Shown: in pieces, positions 15,687 to 24,119 of the stretch
How positions within the stretch are numbered: position 1 is the stretch's first letter
Layout: every line of letters starts with the position of its first letter
Assembly: GCA_020024635.1 (NCBI GenBank)
Contig: JAHHTL010000003.1
Coordinates: 1 to 64,000 of the forward strand
Origin: Ruminococcus sp.
Lineage (GTDB): Bacteria > Bacillota > Clostridia > Lachnospirales > Lachnospiraceae
Length of the DNA stretch: 64,000 nucleotides
Direction: 5' to 3'
Translations under genes and position numbers: made by a program
The notes under the pieces: model-generated
The model's database searches: none
What the model was told of the DNA's origin: nothing
Seen by the model: the letters and a program-made list of their open reading frames with translations, nothing else

Positions 15687-17042
15687 ATGGCAGCACAGAT
15701 ATTAGCGGTTACAATTTTTTTAGCAATGTTCATTCTGGTTATTACTGAAGTGTGGGAAAGGCACATTATCACACTAGGTTGTGGGTTATTAACTTTAGTG
15801 CTTGTACTAGGTTTCGCTATGCATGACATGGGAGCGATTGTAGAGACACTGAATTTACATAGCATTTTTCGACCGGATTTTTGGATTGTATCAGAAGCCG
15901 CAGGGGAAGCGTCAAAGGGAATCAACTGGGAGACTATTATATTTATTACCGGTATGATGATTATGGTTGAAGGAATGGCTCATGTAGGATTTTTTAGATG
16001 GCTTTGCATGAAAATTGCCAAGATGGTTAAATATCAGGTTATACCTATTTTTATGACATTTATGCTTTTGTCATTTTTCCTGGCAATGTTTATTGACAGC
16101 ATTACCGTTATTTTATTTCTTGCGGCAGTTACAATTGAACTTGCCCAATTACTAAAATTCAATCCAGTTCCGATGATTTTGGCAGAAGTGTTTTGCGCAA
16201 ACCTCGGAGGATCAGCTACCATGTGCGGAGATCCACCGAACATTATTATAGGAACCTCTTTTGGATATTCATTTATTGACTTTGTGAAAAACACAGGAGT
16301 AATCGCTGGGATTTCACTGGTTGTTATTGTAATTTATTTCTACTTTATTTTCCGTAAGGAACTGACTCAAACTGTAGGAGAAGGCGGACAACAGCAAGTA
16401 TATCCAAATCCATCTGAAGCAATCAAAAGTAAAAGTGGATTTGTGATCAATACGGTAATTTTCCTTGCAGCTGTTGTATTGTTGGTTACACATGCGCAAA
16501 CAGGGCTTACGGTTGCATTTATTGGAGTTCTTGTAGGAGGAGCTTCTCTGATTGCAGCAGGAAAATATGCAGGCGAACTCATTAAAAAAATCGATTATAA
16601 AACGTTATTATTCTTTATTGGATTATTTATTGTGGTTGGAGGTCTGGAACAGACGGGAATTTTGAAAATATTGGCTGACTGGATCGGAAAGATCAGTGGT
16701 GGAAACGTCAAACTGATGATTGTAATTATTATTGTTGTTTCTGCAATTGCAAGTGCCTTTATTGATAATATTCCATTTGCAGCTACTATGATTCCAGTAA
16801 TTAGCAATCTTTCAAAAACATTGGGTGTTGATCTTTCATTGCTTTCCTGGACTCTTGCTATGGGAACAGATATTGGAGGAAGCGCAACTCCTATTGGTGC
16901 ATCTGCAAATGTAGTAGGGATTGCTACAGCGGCGAAGGAAGGGCATATCATTAAATGGGGGAAATATTGTAAAACAATGTTTCCAGCTACAGCAATTGTG
17001 ATTGCAATTTCAATTGTTGTAATTTATGTGAGATATCTGTAA
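15687..17042 (+). CDS. ArsB/NhaD or SLC13-type ion permease
   Basis: Ion transporter superfamily permease, 451 residues, with about 11-12 hydrophobic segments. Family marks are the repeated re-entrant motifs: GGSATMCGDPPNIIIGT near residue 175 and AMGTDIGGSATPIGASANV near residue 395, plus acidic FIDSITV and FIDNIPF stretches. This fits Na+/H+ or anion (arsenite, citrate, sulfate-like) permeases; the substrate is open. I prefer ATG 15687: AAGGAG is 9 bases away, against 3 bases for the ATG at 15681. A cytidylate-kinase-like protein follows 39 bases downstream, before a terminator, so the two form an operon. Confidence 0.85.
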   Translation: MAAQILAVTIFLAMFILVITEVWERHIITLGCGLLTLVLVLGFAMHDMGAIVETLNLHSIFRPDFWIVSEAAGEASKGINWETIIFITGMMIMVEGMAHVGFFRWLCMKIAKMVKYQVIPIFMTFMLLSFFLAMFIDSITVILFLAAVTIELAQLLKFNPVPMILAEVFCANLGGSATMCGDPPNIIIGTSFGYSFIDFVKNTGVIAGISLVVIVIYFYFIFRKELTQTVGEGGQQQVYPNPSEAIKSKSGFVINTVIFLAAVVLLVTHAQTGLTVAFIGVLVGGASLIAAGKYAGELIKKIDYKTLLFFIGLFIVVGGLEQTGILKILADWIGKISGGNVKLMIVIIIVVSAIASAFIDNIPFAATMIPVISNLSKTLGVDLSLLSWTLAMGTDIGGSATPIGASANVVGIATAAKEGHIIKWGKYCKTMFPATAIVIAISIVVIYVRYL

Positions 17043-17081
17043 AAGGTATGATAATAAATAAAATAAAGGAGGAAGGATATT

Positions 17082-17675
17082 ATGGGACAGGTGATAATTT
17101 CAATTGGACGTGAATTTGGAAGTGCTGGTCATGAGATTGCTCAGAAGTTGTCAGAACATTACAATATGCAACTTTATGATCGCAATCTTTTAAAGGCGAT
17201 TGCGGCAGAGAAGAATGTTGGAAGTGATGTGCTAGAAGAGTTTGATGAAAAGATGAAAATAAAACTTTTTCATCGAACTGTCAAAGGGATGAGCTCATCG
17301 CCACAGGACAATGTAGCGAACCTTCAGTTTGAATTTTTAAAGGATAGAGCAAATTCAGGCGAATCTTTTATCGTTGTCGGAAGATGTTCAGAAACAATAC
17401 TTAAAGGCTATCCATCATTGATCACAATTTTTATTACGGGAGACATGGAACATAAGATTTCCAGAATCAAAAAACTTTATGATATGTCTGATAAAGAGGC
17501 GGAAAGATTTATTGAAGAGCAAAATTTAAAAAGAAAGATGTATCACAACAGCCACTGCAAGTCGAAATGGGGAGATTCTAGAAATTATGATCTCACAATA
17601 AATAGTAGTAAACTTGGAGTAGATGGAAGTATAAAATTATTAATTGATTATATTGATGCAAGACTTGCACAATAA
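17082..17675 (+). CDS. cytidylate-kinase-like P-loop protein
   Basis: A 197-residue protein of the cytidylate kinase-like (AAA_26 type) family. It opens with ISIGREFGSAGHEIAQKL, where the usual GxxGxGKS Walker A of Cmk is replaced by a GREFGSAG loop, and later has VVGRCSE and the Arg-rich helix QNLKRKMYHN. A genuine Cmk is encoded at about 50.9 kb, so this is not the housekeeping enzyme; the substrate is unknown. GGAGG precedes the ATG. It lies in one operon with the SLC13-type permease and is followed by a strong terminator, which suggests a regulatory or cytosolic partner role (inference). Confidence 0.85.
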   Translation: MGQVIISIGREFGSAGHEIAQKLSEHYNMQLYDRNLLKAIAAEKNVGSDVLEEFDEKMKIKLFHRTVKGMSSSPQDNVANLQFEFLKDRANSGESFIVVGRCSETILKGYPSLITIFITGDMEHKISRIKKLYDMSDKEAERFIEEQNLKRKMYHNSHCKSKWGDSRNYDLTINSSKLGVDGSIKLLIDYIDARLAQ

Positions 17676-17676
17676 A

Positions 17677-17714
17677 GAAAAAGGAATCGCCGAATTTTTG
17701 GCGATTCCTTTTTT
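17677..17714. terminator. bidirectional terminator
   Basis: AAGGAATCGCC and GGCGATTCCTT form a perfect 11-bp stem around an 8-base loop, flanked by A and T runs, between convergent genes. Confidence 0.85.
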
Positions 17715-17725
17715 CTATATTGTAA

Positions 17726-18148
17726 TTAATTTAAGAACACAAAGTCATCTGAATCTATATTTTTTATCTGTTCTTTATCAACACTCACGCTGATAACGAA
17801 ATCGATATTATTTGCTTTGGAAAGTTGATTTAATCTTTCAAGAAAATCAGGGAGACTATTAATATTAATGTCAGCTTGTTTTAAAACACCGTCGATGAAA
17901 ATGGTTTCAATGTCATGATTTCCAGCTACCATGCCATATAAAAATCCGATAAATTCTTCAAGAGTAGAAATGTCAGTGTAATCAGCCATACAAATGGCAC
18001 GAACGTTAAAGTCCAAACTATAGGTATCACAATGTCTTTTTTTAATTAAAACGATGTTACCATTGGAAGTTTTCACCTTCTCATTTGCAAGTTCAATCAT
18101 TTGTTGTGTTTTTCCACTGCCTTTTGGGCCTGTTAATAAATTTACCAT
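17726..18148 (-). CDS. small P-loop ATP-binding protein
   Basis: A soluble protein of about 140 residues. The Walker A is LLTGPKGSGKTQ (residues 4-15) and a candidate Walker B is ETIFIDGVL near residue 86. It has the short thymidine-kinase- or RecA-like look of a stand-alone ATPase, without a known family name from my reading. I take the start at 18148, which has AAAGGAGA upstream; an open frame extending 30 residues further has no ribosome site. It is a single gene with its own promoter between two terminator or intergenic regions. No function is claimed beyond ATP/GTP binding. Confidence 0.75.
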   Translation of the reverse strand: MVNLLTGPKGSGKTQQMIELANEKVKTSNGNIVLIKKRHCDTYSLDFNVRAICMADYTDISTLEEFIGFLYGMVAGNHDIETIFIDGVLKQADININSLPDFLERLNQLSKANNIDFVISVSVDKEQIKNIDSDDFVFLN

Positions 18149-18209
18149 GGCGAATCTCTCCTTTATGTATGTATTTTGAATCATCTTTCGATCCAGATAT
18201 CTTGGTACT

Positions 18210-18238
18210 ATTATATAACAAAATATACAAAAAAACAA
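18210..18238 (-). promoter_or_regulatory. promoter of the small P-loop gene
   Basis: Reverse-strand TTGTTT (plus 18233-18238), a 17-bp spacer and a perfect TATAAT (plus 18210-18215) lie about 60 bases before the start codon. Confidence 0.65.
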
Positions 18239-18286
18239 TAAACAAAAGAATAAAATTAGGAAATTTATATAAACTTTCTGTGCACT

Positions 18287-18850
18287 TTATTTTATATTTT
18301 TTAGAAGAATCAAAAATTTACAGTTAGATATTACTCTTAGGAAGTAATAAAACGTCAAACTGTTCACGGGAATTGTGATTAACTGTGTCAACAATCTTGG
18401 TAGGAATAGGGCAAGAAATCCTTTTTTGTACATAAGAGATAGCCAGAAAGTGCCTAAGAGGCTGTTGATAAAAAGCGCAATAACAATATTGGAAACAAGA
18501 ATTCGAGGGAAAGATACCGGACGTTTGTATAAAAATATACCAGATATAATTCCACTAAGAATTGCGTTAAAGGTGTACCCTGGAAAATAGAATCCTTGTG
18601 GTTTTAAAAGAAATTTTAAAATATCAGCAAGGCCTTCTGTTAAACCACCAATAACAGGACCAAATAAAAAAGCTATAAGTTTATTCGGAATAAATGAAAA
18701 TCCAAATCGAAAGAAAGATCCGATCTGAAAGGTAAAGAAAAGACCAAATATTGCAGAAATACTAACTGCCATTGCAATTATTGTGGTTGTTTTTAGACTG
18801 CGTAATTCATGATAAGATTGTGTAAATGTTGATTTTAGTTGTTTAAAAAT
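18287..18850 (-). CDS. folate-type ECF transporter S component, apparent ATT start
   Basis: Membrane substrate-binding subunit of an energy-coupling factor vitamin transporter; the FolT-like pattern RFGFSFIPNKLIAFLFGPVIGGLTEGLAD fits folate. The conserved N-terminal part (FKQLKSTFTQSYHELRSLKTT) lies upstream of the first in-frame ATG (18772), which would start inside membrane helix 1. The frame is closed by TGA just upstream. A strong GGAGAGGAG ribosome site (plus 18857-18865) sits 6 bases before an ATT (plus 18848-18850), and no ATG, GTG, TTG or CTG occurs between them. An ATT start gives 187 residues, normal for the family. The shared ECF A/A'/T module is not in this window. Its promoter is back to back with that of leuS. 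Confidence 0.78.
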   Translation of the reverse strand: MFKQLKSTFTQSYHELRSLKTTTIIAMAVSISAIFGLFFTFQIGSFFRFGFSFIPNKLIAFLFGPVIGGLTEGLADILKFLLKPQGFYFPGYTFNAILSGIISGIFLYKRPVSFPRILVSNIVIALFINSLLGTFWLSLMYKKGFLALFLPRLLTQLITIPVNSLTFYYFLRVISNCKFLILLKNIK

Positions 18851-18901
18851 AATAGACTCCTCTCCGATAGTTCATATCTTTAGAATAATTTTTGCTTATT
18901 T

Positions 18902-18931
18902 ATCCTAGCATAGAGATTAAAAAACAGTCAA
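18902..18931 (-). promoter_or_regulatory. promoter of the folate S-component gene
   Basis: Reverse-strand TTGACT (plus 18926-18931), an 18-bp spacer and TAGGAT (plus 18902-18907). The leader is too short, and lacks the motifs, for a tetrahydrofolate riboswitch. Confidence 0.6.
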
Positions 18932-18949
18932 CGAAAAAATAAAAATGGC

Positions 18950-18978
18950 TTGACTTCCCTTTTTTAAATTCATATAAT
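18950..18978 (+). promoter_or_regulatory. promoter of the leuS T-box transcript
   Basis: TTGACT (18950-18955), a 17-bp spacer and a perfect TATAAT (18973-18978). It diverges from the folate S-component promoter, with the two -35 boxes only 18 bases apart. Confidence 0.8.
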
Positions 18979-18984
18979 AAATAC

Positions 18985-19230
18985 GAATATTGATAGAAAC
19001 AATGATGAGGAATAGTAAGAGCCTATCGTTTTCAGAGATCTGCCGGATGGTGCGAGGCAGAAGCGTAATCTCCCAACTCACCTCGGAGTTCTTTTATTGA
19101 AAGTAAGTAGGTAAAAGCGGGACTTCCCGTTATAGAAGGAATGAGTGCATCTATAAGAATAGATGAATTAGAGTGGTACCACGGAATTGAAAGCCTTTTC
19201 GTCTCTTGTTGAGAAAGAAGGCTTTTTTAT
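18985..19230 (+). promoter_or_regulatory. T-box leader (leucine) of leuS
   Basis: A tRNA-sensing riboswitch that permits leuS transcription when uncharged tRNA-Leu accumulates. The conserved T-box core AGAGTGGTACCACGG is at 19172-19186, with TGGT (19174-19177) able to pair with the ACCA end of tRNA-Leu. The likely specifier codon is CTC (19077-19079), in CCAACTCACC, which encodes leucine. The terminator is AAAGCCTT (19190-19197) paired with AAGGCTTT (19218-19225), followed by a T6 tract. The typical CCTTTTCGTCTCTT segment competes in the antiterminator. Confidence 0.92.
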
Positions 19231-19253
19231 ATTTAGAAATGGAGGAAAAGATA

Positions 19254-21683
19254 ATGTCAAAGGTTGCGTATAACCACAAAGCAATTGAAAAAAAATGGCA
19301 CGAAAAATGGGCAGAAACCCCAGTCAATCCAAGACTTGATGATAATGGGAATAAGAAAGAAAAATACTATTGTCTGGATATGTTCCCATATCCATCTGGA
19401 AATGGACTTCATGTTGGTCACTGGAGAGGGTATGTTATTTCTGATGTATGGAGCAGATATAAATTACTAAAAGGATATTATATTGTCCACCCTATGGGAT
19501 GGGATGCGTTTGGTCTGCCGGCAGAAAACTATGCGATTAAGATGGGCGTTCATCCATCAATTTCAACTGCAGAAAATATTAAAAATATCAAACGTCAGAT
19601 TGATGAAATTGCAGCTTTATATGATTGGGATATGGAAGTAAACACAACAGACCCAGACTTTTACAAATGGACACAGTGGATTTTTGTGAAAATGTTTAAA
19701 GCAGGTCTTGCATATGAAAAAGAATTTCCGATTAACTGGTGCCCATCTTGTAAGACAGGACTTGCAAATGAGGAAGTTGTAAATGGAAAATGTGAGCGCT
19801 GTGGAACAGATGTTACGAAGAAAAATCTTCGTCAGTGGATGCTTCGCATTACCAAATATGCAGATCGTTTATTAAATGACCTTGACAAACTGGAGTGGCC
19901 TGAAAAAGTAAAGAAAATGCAGGCTGAGTGGATTGGAAAATCTTATGGAGCAGAGGTTGACTTCCCGGTAGAAGGTAGAGAGGAAAAAATAACAGTATAC
20001 ACAACAAGACCAGATACCCTTCATGGTGCAACATTTATGGTTCTTGCTCCAGAACATGAAATGGCAAAGAGCCTTGCAACAGAAGAAACAAAGGAAGAAG
20101 TAGAAAAATATATTTACGATGCTTCTATGAAATCCAATGTAGACCGTATGCAGGATAAAGAAAAAACAGGTGTATTTACGGGATCCTATGCAATCAATCC
20201 ACTAAGTGGTGCAAAGACGCCAATCTGGCTTTCTGATTACGTACTTGCAGATTATGGTACAGGTGCTATTATGTGTGTTCCAGCACATGATCAAAGAGAC
20301 TTTGAATTTGCTACAAAATTCAATATTCCAATTATTCAGGTAATCGCAAAAGATGGAAAAGAAATTGAACATATGACAGAAGCTTATACAGAAGCAGCTG
20401 GAACCATGATCAATTCTGGAGAATGGAATGGTATGGAATCTTCTGTATTAAAAAAAGAAGCTCCACACATCATAGAAGAAAAAGGATTTGGACGTGCAAC
20501 AGTAAACTTTAAATTGCGTGACTGGGTATTTTCACGTCAGCGTTACTGGGGAGAGCCAATTCCGATTGTTCACTGTCCAGATTGTGGTGCTGTTCCAGTG
20601 CCAGAAGAGGAACTTCCACTTCGTTTGCCAGAGGTAGAGTCTTATGAGCCAACAGGTACAGGAGAATCTCCACTTGCAGGAATTGAAGAGTGGGTAAATT
20701 GCAAATGCCCTGTTTGTGGTAAGCCTGCAAAACGTGAGACGAATACGATGCCACAGTGGGCAGGATCATCTTGGTATTTCCTTCGCTATGTGGACAGCCA
20801 TAATCATGAAGAATTAGTTTCAAAGGAAAAAGCAGATGAGATGCTTCCGGTAGATATGTATATCGGTGGGGTAGAACATGCGGTACTTCATCTTCTGTAT
20901 TCTCGATTCTATACAAAATTCTTATATGACATCGGGGCAATTGATTTTGATGAGCCATTTAAAAAACTTTTTAATCAAGGAATGATTACTGGTAAAAATG
21001 GAATTAAGATGAGTAAATCGAAAGGAAATGTAGTATCTCCAGATGATCTTGTAAATGACTATGGTTGTGATTCTCTTAGAATGTATGAATTGTTTGTAGG
21101 ACCTCCAGAGTTAGATGCCGAATGGGATGATCGTGGAATCGACGGTGTCAATCGTTTCTTAAAACGTTTGTGGAATCTGCTTATGGATAGCAAGGATGCA
21201 AATGTGAAAGCAACAAAAGAAATGATCAAACTGCGCAACAAGATGGTATACGATATTACAACTCGCTTAGAAAGCTTTAGCTTAAATACTGTTATTTCTG
21301 GTTTTATGGAATACAACAATAAATTTATTGAGCTTGCAAAAAAAGAGGGTGGCATTGATCAAGAAACATTGGAAACAATGGCAGTTCTTCTTGCTCCATT
21401 TGCCCCTCATTTTGCAGAAGAAATGTGGGAACAGTTAGGACATACAGAAACCGTATTTAAAGCTGGTTGGCCAACTTACGATGAATCAAAGATGAAAGAT
21501 GATGAAATTGAAGTGGCAGTTCAGATTAACGGTAAAACAAGAGCTGTTGTTTCTATACCAGCAGATGTAGACAAAGATACAGCACTTTCTATCGGAAAAG
21601 AAGCCATTGCTGATAAACTGACCGGAACAATCGTAAAAGAAATCTATGTACCAGGACGTATTATCAATATTGTTCAAAAATAA
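19254..21683 (+). CDS. leuS: leucyl-tRNA synthetase
   Basis: Charges tRNA-Leu (class I synthetase, cytoplasm), 809 residues. The HIGH motif appears as HVGH (53-56) after FPYPSGNGL, a zinc-type CPSC...CERC pair follows (about 163-184), the editing CP1 domain contains TTRPDTLHG, and KMSKS is at about 585-589. The ATG at 19254 has GGAGG 8 bases upstream; an open frame reaching back to 19206 overlaps the T-box terminator and is not the start. Expression is set by the T-box. Confidence 0.98.
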   Translation: MSKVAYNHKAIEKKWHEKWAETPVNPRLDDNGNKKEKYYCLDMFPYPSGNGLHVGHWRGYVISDVWSRYKLLKGYYIVHPMGWDAFGLPAENYAIKMGVHPSISTAENIKNIKRQIDEIAALYDWDMEVNTTDPDFYKWTQWIFVKMFKAGLAYEKEFPINWCPSCKTGLANEEVVNGKCERCGTDVTKKNLRQWMLRITKYADRLLNDLDKLEWPEKVKKMQAEWIGKSYGAEVDFPVEGREEKITVYTTRPDTLHGATFMVLAPEHEMAKSLATEETKEEVEKYIYDASMKSNVDRMQDKEKTGVFTGSYAINPLSGAKTPIWLSDYVLADYGTGAIMCVPAHDQRDFEFATKFNIPIIQVIAKDGKEIEHMTEAYTEAAGTMINSGEWNGMESSVLKKEAPHIIEEKGFGRATVNFKLRDWVFSRQRYWGEPIPIVHCPDCGAVPVPEEELPLRLPEVESYEPTGTGESPLAGIEEWVNCKCPVCGKPAKRETNTMPQWAGSSWYFLRYVDSHNHEELVSKEKADEMLPVDMYIGGVEHAVLHLLYSRFYTKFLYDIGAIDFDEPFKKLFNQGMITGKNGIKMSKSKGNVVSPDDLVNDYGCDSLRMYELFVGPPELDAEWDDRGIDGVNRFLKRLWNLLMDSKDANVKATKEMIKLRNKMVYDITTRLESFSLNTVISGFMEYNNKFIELAKKEGGIDQETLETMAVLLAPFAPHFAEEMWEQLGHTETVFKAGWPTYDESKMKDDEIEVAVQINGKTRAVVSIPADVDKDTALSIGKEAIADKLTGTIVKEIYVPGRIINIVQK

Positions 21684-21708
21684 CAAAAAAATTTAAAAGT
21701 AAAAGGGA

Positions 21709-21746
21709 AAATGGCGCAGGTATTGGAAACAGTATCTGCGTCATTT
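21709..21746 (+). other. 17-bp hairpin with GAAA tetraloop after leuS
   Basis: Bases 21709-21725 pair along their whole length (G-U pairs included) with 21730-21746 around the GNRA-type tetraloop GAAA. No T-run follows (GGGAGTGTG comes next), so it is not a normal intrinsic terminator. It lies between leuS and a 75-codon gene and could be a processing site, a stabiliser or part of a structured RNA. Confidence 0.6.
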
Positions 21747-21803
21747 GGGAGTGTGTGGTAATAATAGGAATTTAAAATCGTATATAGGAGGTAGAAACGA
21801 AGG

Positions 21804-22031
21804 ATGGATCCAATCAAATTGATAAAAATAAAAAAATTGATTACAGGGTTTAAATCCCGCCATACAAGATTTATTAAATTTTTAGATGATATGCGTATTC
21901 GAGGAATTCAAGAGGGAACGGTGATAGAAATTCAAGTGAAAACTGTCGATGGACAGGAATATGTTTCTAATTTCAAAGTTCTTCCGGAAGATATAGAGTT
22001 TCTTACCAATATTCATAATTTAAGGAAATAA
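21804..22031 (+). CDS. small hypothetical protein, 75 residues
   Basis: I do not recognise this protein. It is basic and probably cytoplasmic: a Lys/Arg-rich N-terminal half (LIKIKKLITGFKSRHTRF), then a beta-like C-terminal half (TVIEIQVKTVDGQEYVSNFKV). AGGAGG lies 12 bases before the ATG, a little far, with AAGG directly before it. It is followed after 14 bases by pcp, so it probably heads the pcp-MATE operon. The length, with no conserved catalytic residue visible, suggests a regulatory or binding role, but nothing more can be said. Confidence 0.6.
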   Translation: MDPIKLIKIKKLITGFKSRHTRFIKFLDDMRIRGIQEGTVIEIQVKTVDGQEYVSNFKVLPEDIEFLTNIHNLRK

Positions 22032-22045
22032 AAGGAGAAGGCAGT

Positions 22046-22666
22046 ATGCATACAAATACATTGCTTGTTACAGGGTTTGAACCTTTTGGTGGAGAAATTA
22101 TAAATCCTTCTTACGAGGCAGTGAAAGGCCTTTCAGATGAAATAGGAATCTGGCAAATTAAAAAAGTGGAATTACCGGTTGATTTTCAAAAAAGTGTAGA
22201 ATTTCTAGAAAAAGCTGTCTCTACCTATCAGCCGAACGCAATTTTAAGTGTTGGACAGGCAGGTGGACGAAATGCGATCACGATTGAGAGAATTGCAATC
22301 AATATAAAAGACAGTAAGATGCCAGATTGTGCGGGATATCTTCCACAAGACGAGAAAATTATAGAAAATGGACCGGATGGGATTTTTTCCAATCTGCCGA
22401 TGAAGAAGATGATGCGAGCAGTAACAAAACATCATATTCCTTGTGCGATTTCCAATACAGCAGGGACTTATGTGTGTAATACAGTTCTATATCAGGCGCT
22501 TTACTTGTCCAAGAGTCGCTACCCCAATATGAAAGCTGGGTTTGTACATGTACCTTATAGCTATGAGCAGATTACAAAGAAGCAAACAAATGCTTCAGGA
22601 ATGGCGCTTGAGGACATGGTAAAAGCTTTGACGTACATGATAGAAGCAATGGAGACGGACGAATGA
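22046..22666 (+). CDS. pcp: pyroglutamyl-peptidase I
   Basis: Cytoplasmic cysteine peptidase (C15) that removes N-terminal pyroglutamate from peptides. The 206 residues are typical. The catalytic triad is visible: E81 in TIERIAIN, C144 in NTAGTYVCN and H168 in GFVHVPY; the N-terminus TGFEPFGG is also diagnostic. AAAGGAG precedes the ATG. Its last bases overlap the MATE start (ATGA), so the two are translationally coupled. Confidence 0.95.
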   Translation: MHTNTLLVTGFEPFGGEIINPSYEAVKGLSDEIGIWQIKKVELPVDFQKSVEFLEKAVSTYQPNAILSVGQAGGRNAITIERIAINIKDSKMPDCAGYLPQDEKIIENGPDGIFSNLPMKKMMRAVTKHHIPCAISNTAGTYVCNTVLYQALYLSKSRYPNMKAGFVHVPYSYEQITKKQTNASGMALEDMVKALTYMIEAMETDE

Positions 22667-24039
22667 GTGCAGAAAAAAAAGGGACGAAAGATTTGACAAA
22701 AGGACCAATTACGTCTACCATGCTTTTATTTGCCCTTCCTATGATTCTGGGAAATCTGTTGCAGCAATTCTATCAAATCGCAGATACACTGATTGTCGGA
22801 AGATATTTGGGAGCAGATGCACTGGCAGCAGTGGGCTCTTCCTATACGTTGATGACTTTTTTGACATCGATTCTTTTAGGGCTTTGCATGGGATGTGGAG
22901 CCTATTTTTCCATTTGTTATGGGAAAAGAGATGGGCAAAATCTTCGGAATGGAATTTTTGTGTCTTTTTCTCTTATTTTCGTAGTAACGTTGGCTATAAA
23001 CGGTGTTGTATTTGCTGGATTAGATCAAATTCTAAAACTGTTGCAGGTACCACAGGAAGTTTACAGTTTAATGCGAGATTATCTGTGGGCTATATTTTGG
23101 GGAATTGTAGCTACCTTTCTTTGTAATTTCTTTGCCAGTCTTTTGCGTTCTGTTGGTGATTCAAAGACACCGTTGATTTTTTTAGGAATCGCCTCTGTTA
23201 TGAATATCATCTTAGACTTGGCATTTGTCCTAGTATTCAAACTTGGAGTAAGCGGAGCAGCCTGGGCAACGGTTCTTGCACAATGGTTTTCTGGAATTGG
23301 CCTTTTTGTCTATGTTTGGAGAAAAGTGCCAGAACTACGGATTTCACGGAAAGATATGCAATTTTCACTTCCGGTTGTAAAGAGCATTACCCATTTTTCT
23401 CTGTCTACATGCATACAGCAGTCTGTTATGAATTTTGGAATCCTTATGGTACAAGGACTGGTAAATAGCTTCGGAACGATTGTGATGGCGGCATTTGCGG
23501 CAGCCGTAAAGATTGACTCCTTTGCATATATGCCTGTTCAGGATTTTGGAAATGCATTTTCAACATTTATTGCACAAAATCATGGAGCAGAGCAAGAGAA
23601 TCGAATTCGAAAAGGAATGAAAAGTGCCATTGTAACGGTTATCTTGTTTGGTGTAACGGTTTCTGCGGTTGTCTGTATATTTGCAGAGCCACTATTGCGC
23701 ATTTTTGTTTCTGAAAAGGAAAAAGAAGTACTTCAAATCGGGGCACAATATCTTCGAATTGAAGGATCTTTTTACATCGGAATCGGAGTTCTATTTTTGT
23801 TATATGGACTCTATCGTGCCATTCAAAAACCAGGGATGTCACTGGTTCTTACGATGATATCACTGGGGACTAGAGTTGGGCTTGCTTACACTTTATCTGC
23901 CGTTTCTACGATTGGGGTTCTTGGGATTTGGTGGTCTGTTCCAATTGGCTGGTTTCTTGCAGATGCAGTTGGAATTGGATATTACATGGTTATTGATAAA
24001 AAGAATTCCATTAAAAATAAAATTTCACATTCAACCTAG
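22663..24039 (+). CDS. MATE family efflux transporter
   Basis: Multidrug/toxin extrusion permease of 458 residues with about 12 membrane helices, probably a Na+- or H+-coupled antiporter. Family features are the N-terminal KGPITSTMLLFALPMILGNLLQQFYQIADTL region (seen in part), then VGRYLGADALAAVGSS and the second-half repeat beginning near residue 240. The start overlaps the pcp stop by four bases. The substrate is unknown. The coupling to a peptidase gene is probably chance operon structure. Confidence 0.93.
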   Translation: MSAEKKGTKDLTKGPITSTMLLFALPMILGNLLQQFYQIADTLIVGRYLGADALAAVGSSYTLMTFLTSILLGLCMGCGAYFSICYGKRDGQNLRNGIFVSFSLIFVVTLAINGVVFAGLDQILKLLQVPQEVYSLMRDYLWAIFWGIVATFLCNFFASLLRSVGDSKTPLIFLGIASVMNIILDLAFVLVFKLGVSGAAWATVLAQWFSGIGLFVYVWRKVPELRISRKDMQFSLPVVKSITHFSLSTCIQQSVMNFGILMVQGLVNSFGTIVMAAFAAAVKIDSFAYMPVQDFGNAFSTFIAQNHGAEQENRIRKGMKSAIVTVILFGVTVSAVVCIFAEPLLRIFVSEKEKEVLQIGAQYLRIEGSFYIGIGVLFLLYGLYRAIQKPGMSLVLTMISLGTRVGLAYTLSAVSTIGVLGIWWSVPIGWFLADAVGIGYYMVIDKKNSIKNKISHST

Positions 24040-24119
24040 GAATGCAGTTTTCTTTTTTTGAAGAATGTATTATACTAAAAATGCGAGACAAATAAATTTA
24101 TGCATCAGGAGGTTTTATT

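Noticed and set aside
18773..18950. Tetrahydrofolate riboswitch before the folate S-component gene
   Set aside because: The leader from the predicted start to the ribosome site is only about 30 bases and lacks the riboswitch motifs.
21709..21746. Intrinsic terminator of leuS
   Set aside because: The hairpin is strong but no T-run follows, so I list it only as a structured element.
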